The notes under the pieces were generated by a model. The model ran no database searches. It saw nothing but the letters and a program-made list of their open reading frames with translations, and was not told the DNA's origin. From contig JASJFT010000191.1 of the NCBI GenBank assembly GCA_030770425.1, positions 23,862 through 87,861 of the forward strand: a stretch of DNA of 64,000 bases, given 5' to 3'. The position numbers were made by a program, and so were the translations under genes. Source of the DNA: Darksidea phi (taxonomy: Eukaryota > Ascomycota > Dothideomycetes > Pleosporales > Lentitheciaceae). This document shows positions 63,247 to 64,000 of this stretch, piece after piece (position 1 is the first letter of the stretch; each line of letters begins with the position of its first letter).

Positions 63247-63420
63247 TATAATAGACTAGCCTTAAAGTAGAACTTTAACGAGTATTAATAATATTATTAA
63301 TATCTATAAAAGGGGGATAAAAGGTTTTTACTTCGTATTTTCTCTTATATAAGTAAGCCTCTTTTTTAAGTAAACCTCCCCCTTTTTAAGATAGATATAG
63401 GCTAAGTCTAAGCTATAATA
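63247..63420 (-). repeat. Right (5') LTR, 174 bp, of the split element
   Basis: Followed by target copy AAGTA at 63421-63425. Confidence 0.85.
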
Positions 63421-63722
63421 AAGTATATATTTAATAATTATCTTCTCCTTTAGCTTAAAAAGCTTTCTTAAATTAAACTAATAATTATATCGTATAGACT
63501 TTTTAGTATATTAATAATAAACTATTATATAAAGGATATTAAATATAGCTATAGTATATTTAATAGTCTAGATCTAATTCTAATTAATAGCTAAGATAGC
63601 TAGATAGATATCTACTTCGTTATAGGATAATCGAATAGTAGTTAGTTAAGTTATAAGAATTAATAGGTAATATATTATAAAAAGTTAATAAAGATAACTA
63701 CTTATAAAATATATTATTCTTT

Positions 63723-63859
63723 TATTAGTAAAAGATTTACTATAAATTTATATAATTAATAGATAGTTTATATCTATAATAGGTATACTCTATACTCTTT
63801 ATACCCCTAATACTACTTAATATTACTTAAGGCTTCTTACGACTAGTCGCTAGATTACA
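63723..63859 (-). repeat. Probable short LTR, copy 2 (family of 14881-15027)
   Basis: Minus-strand start TGTAATCTAG, TATA box GGGGTATAAAG, and a right edge that coincides with the end of RIP-saturated DNA. This is the less mutated copy, especially near 63830-63859. It may be the 5' LTR of the minus-strand Ty3 remnant lying at 25519-29916, 37698-40615 and 63426-63722. Confidence 0.6.
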
Positions 63860-64000
63860 TAGCCCTAGTAGGCCTGGCAGGCCTGGTACGTTCGGAATAG
63901 GTTCGGAATAGGTTCGGAATAGATTCGGGATAGATTCGGCTATAGCGCTATATACGCTAGTCCTAATTAGGAAATTATTTAATAGAATTATAGTACTAAT
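63860..64000. repeat. Non-RIP flank with 11-bp minisatellite
   Basis: CpA/TpG-bearing, GC-richer DNA. AGGCCTGGCAGGCCTGG (63869-63885) is a short direct repeat. It is followed by three exact copies of GTTCGGAATAG (63890, 63901, 63912) and two variant ones to about 63945. No gene visible; the window ends here. Confidence 0.75.

Larger units (their letters stand above)
40621..63420 (-). mobile_element. Ty3-type LTR retrotransposon split by two nested insertions
   Basis: Two 174-bp LTRs (40621-40794 and 63247-63420) starting TATAATAGAC are flanked by a perfect AAGTA duplication (40616-40620, 63421-63425). Subtracting the two nested elements and their target copies leaves 7,938 bp, a normal length. 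Minus orientation is shown by a pyrimidine stretch next to the left LTR (about 40796-40812, the polypurine tract on the other strand) and by minus-strand relics: a gag zinc-knuckle-like stretch near 62220, RT YLNNVLIYLEN near 60790-60830, and an integrase-like ERINK/LQ-N stretch near 44300, on the far side of both insertions. All frames are closed. Confidence 0.85.

Noticed and set aside
1..64000. Mitochondrial or plasmid origin because of extreme A+T
   Set aside because: The strand-symmetric loss of CpA/TpG with retained CpG, nuclear-type introns, NLR gene and LTR elements with target duplications all point to RIP-mutated nuclear DNA.

Overview
This window reads as a filamentous ascomycete (Pezizomycotina, probably a Sordariomycete) chromosome segment dominated by retrotransposons that have been mutated to saturation by repeat-induced point mutation (RIP). 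Two things support this. The gene island holds fungal-only families with 43-55 bp introns (an NLR with an alpha/beta-hydrolase head, NB-ARC and kinesin-light-chain-type TPRs, and a DUF6601-like membrane protein). The rest has almost no CpA or TpG, so it has almost no ATG codons and is full of TAA/TAG, while CpG is kept. That is the pattern of CpA-directed C-to-T change on both strands.

Layout. 1-5281: RIP-saturated DNA with one solo LTR (1362-1826) bounded by a perfect 5-bp target duplication. 5282-11830: an island of near-normal composition. It carries a DUF6601-like pseudogene (minus strand), a shared divergent upstream region, a large NLR pseudogene (plus strand, 6644-10392), a gene-free stretch, a lightly mutated solo LTR (11270-11526) and a degenerate tRNA-like sequence (11599-11661). 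11830-19934: RIP-saturated DNA of unassigned family with several short tandem arrays. 19940-63420: a nest of LTR retrotransposons, for which I could place LTR ends and target duplications by eye. These are a plus-strand Copia element (19940-25513), a minus-strand Ty3-type remnant (25519-29916, probably continuing at 37698-40615) carrying a long-TIR foldback element, a minus-strand Copia-like element (29922-37692), and a minus-strand Ty3-type element (40621-63420). The last was split by two plus-strand Ty3 elements (44421-52200 and 52231-59302). The last 140 bp (63860-64000) look like non-repeat DNA with an 11-bp minisatellite.

How the parts relate. The NLR and its divergent partner share about 260 bp of upstream DNA, so they may be a functional pair, as other fungal NLRs are with neighbouring effectors; this is inference. 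Both are broken: the NLR has 19 in-frame stops plus one frameshift, and the partner has seven stops plus a 14-bp duplication. All 19 NLR stops and the seven internal partner stops are TAA or TAG, never TGA, as CpA-directed RIP of Gln and Trp codons predicts. RIP needs a duplicate, so a second copy of this pair should exist, or have existed, in the genome. No intact transposon gene remains. I assigned families from translated relics seen through stop codons, so family calls are firmer than exact domain ends.
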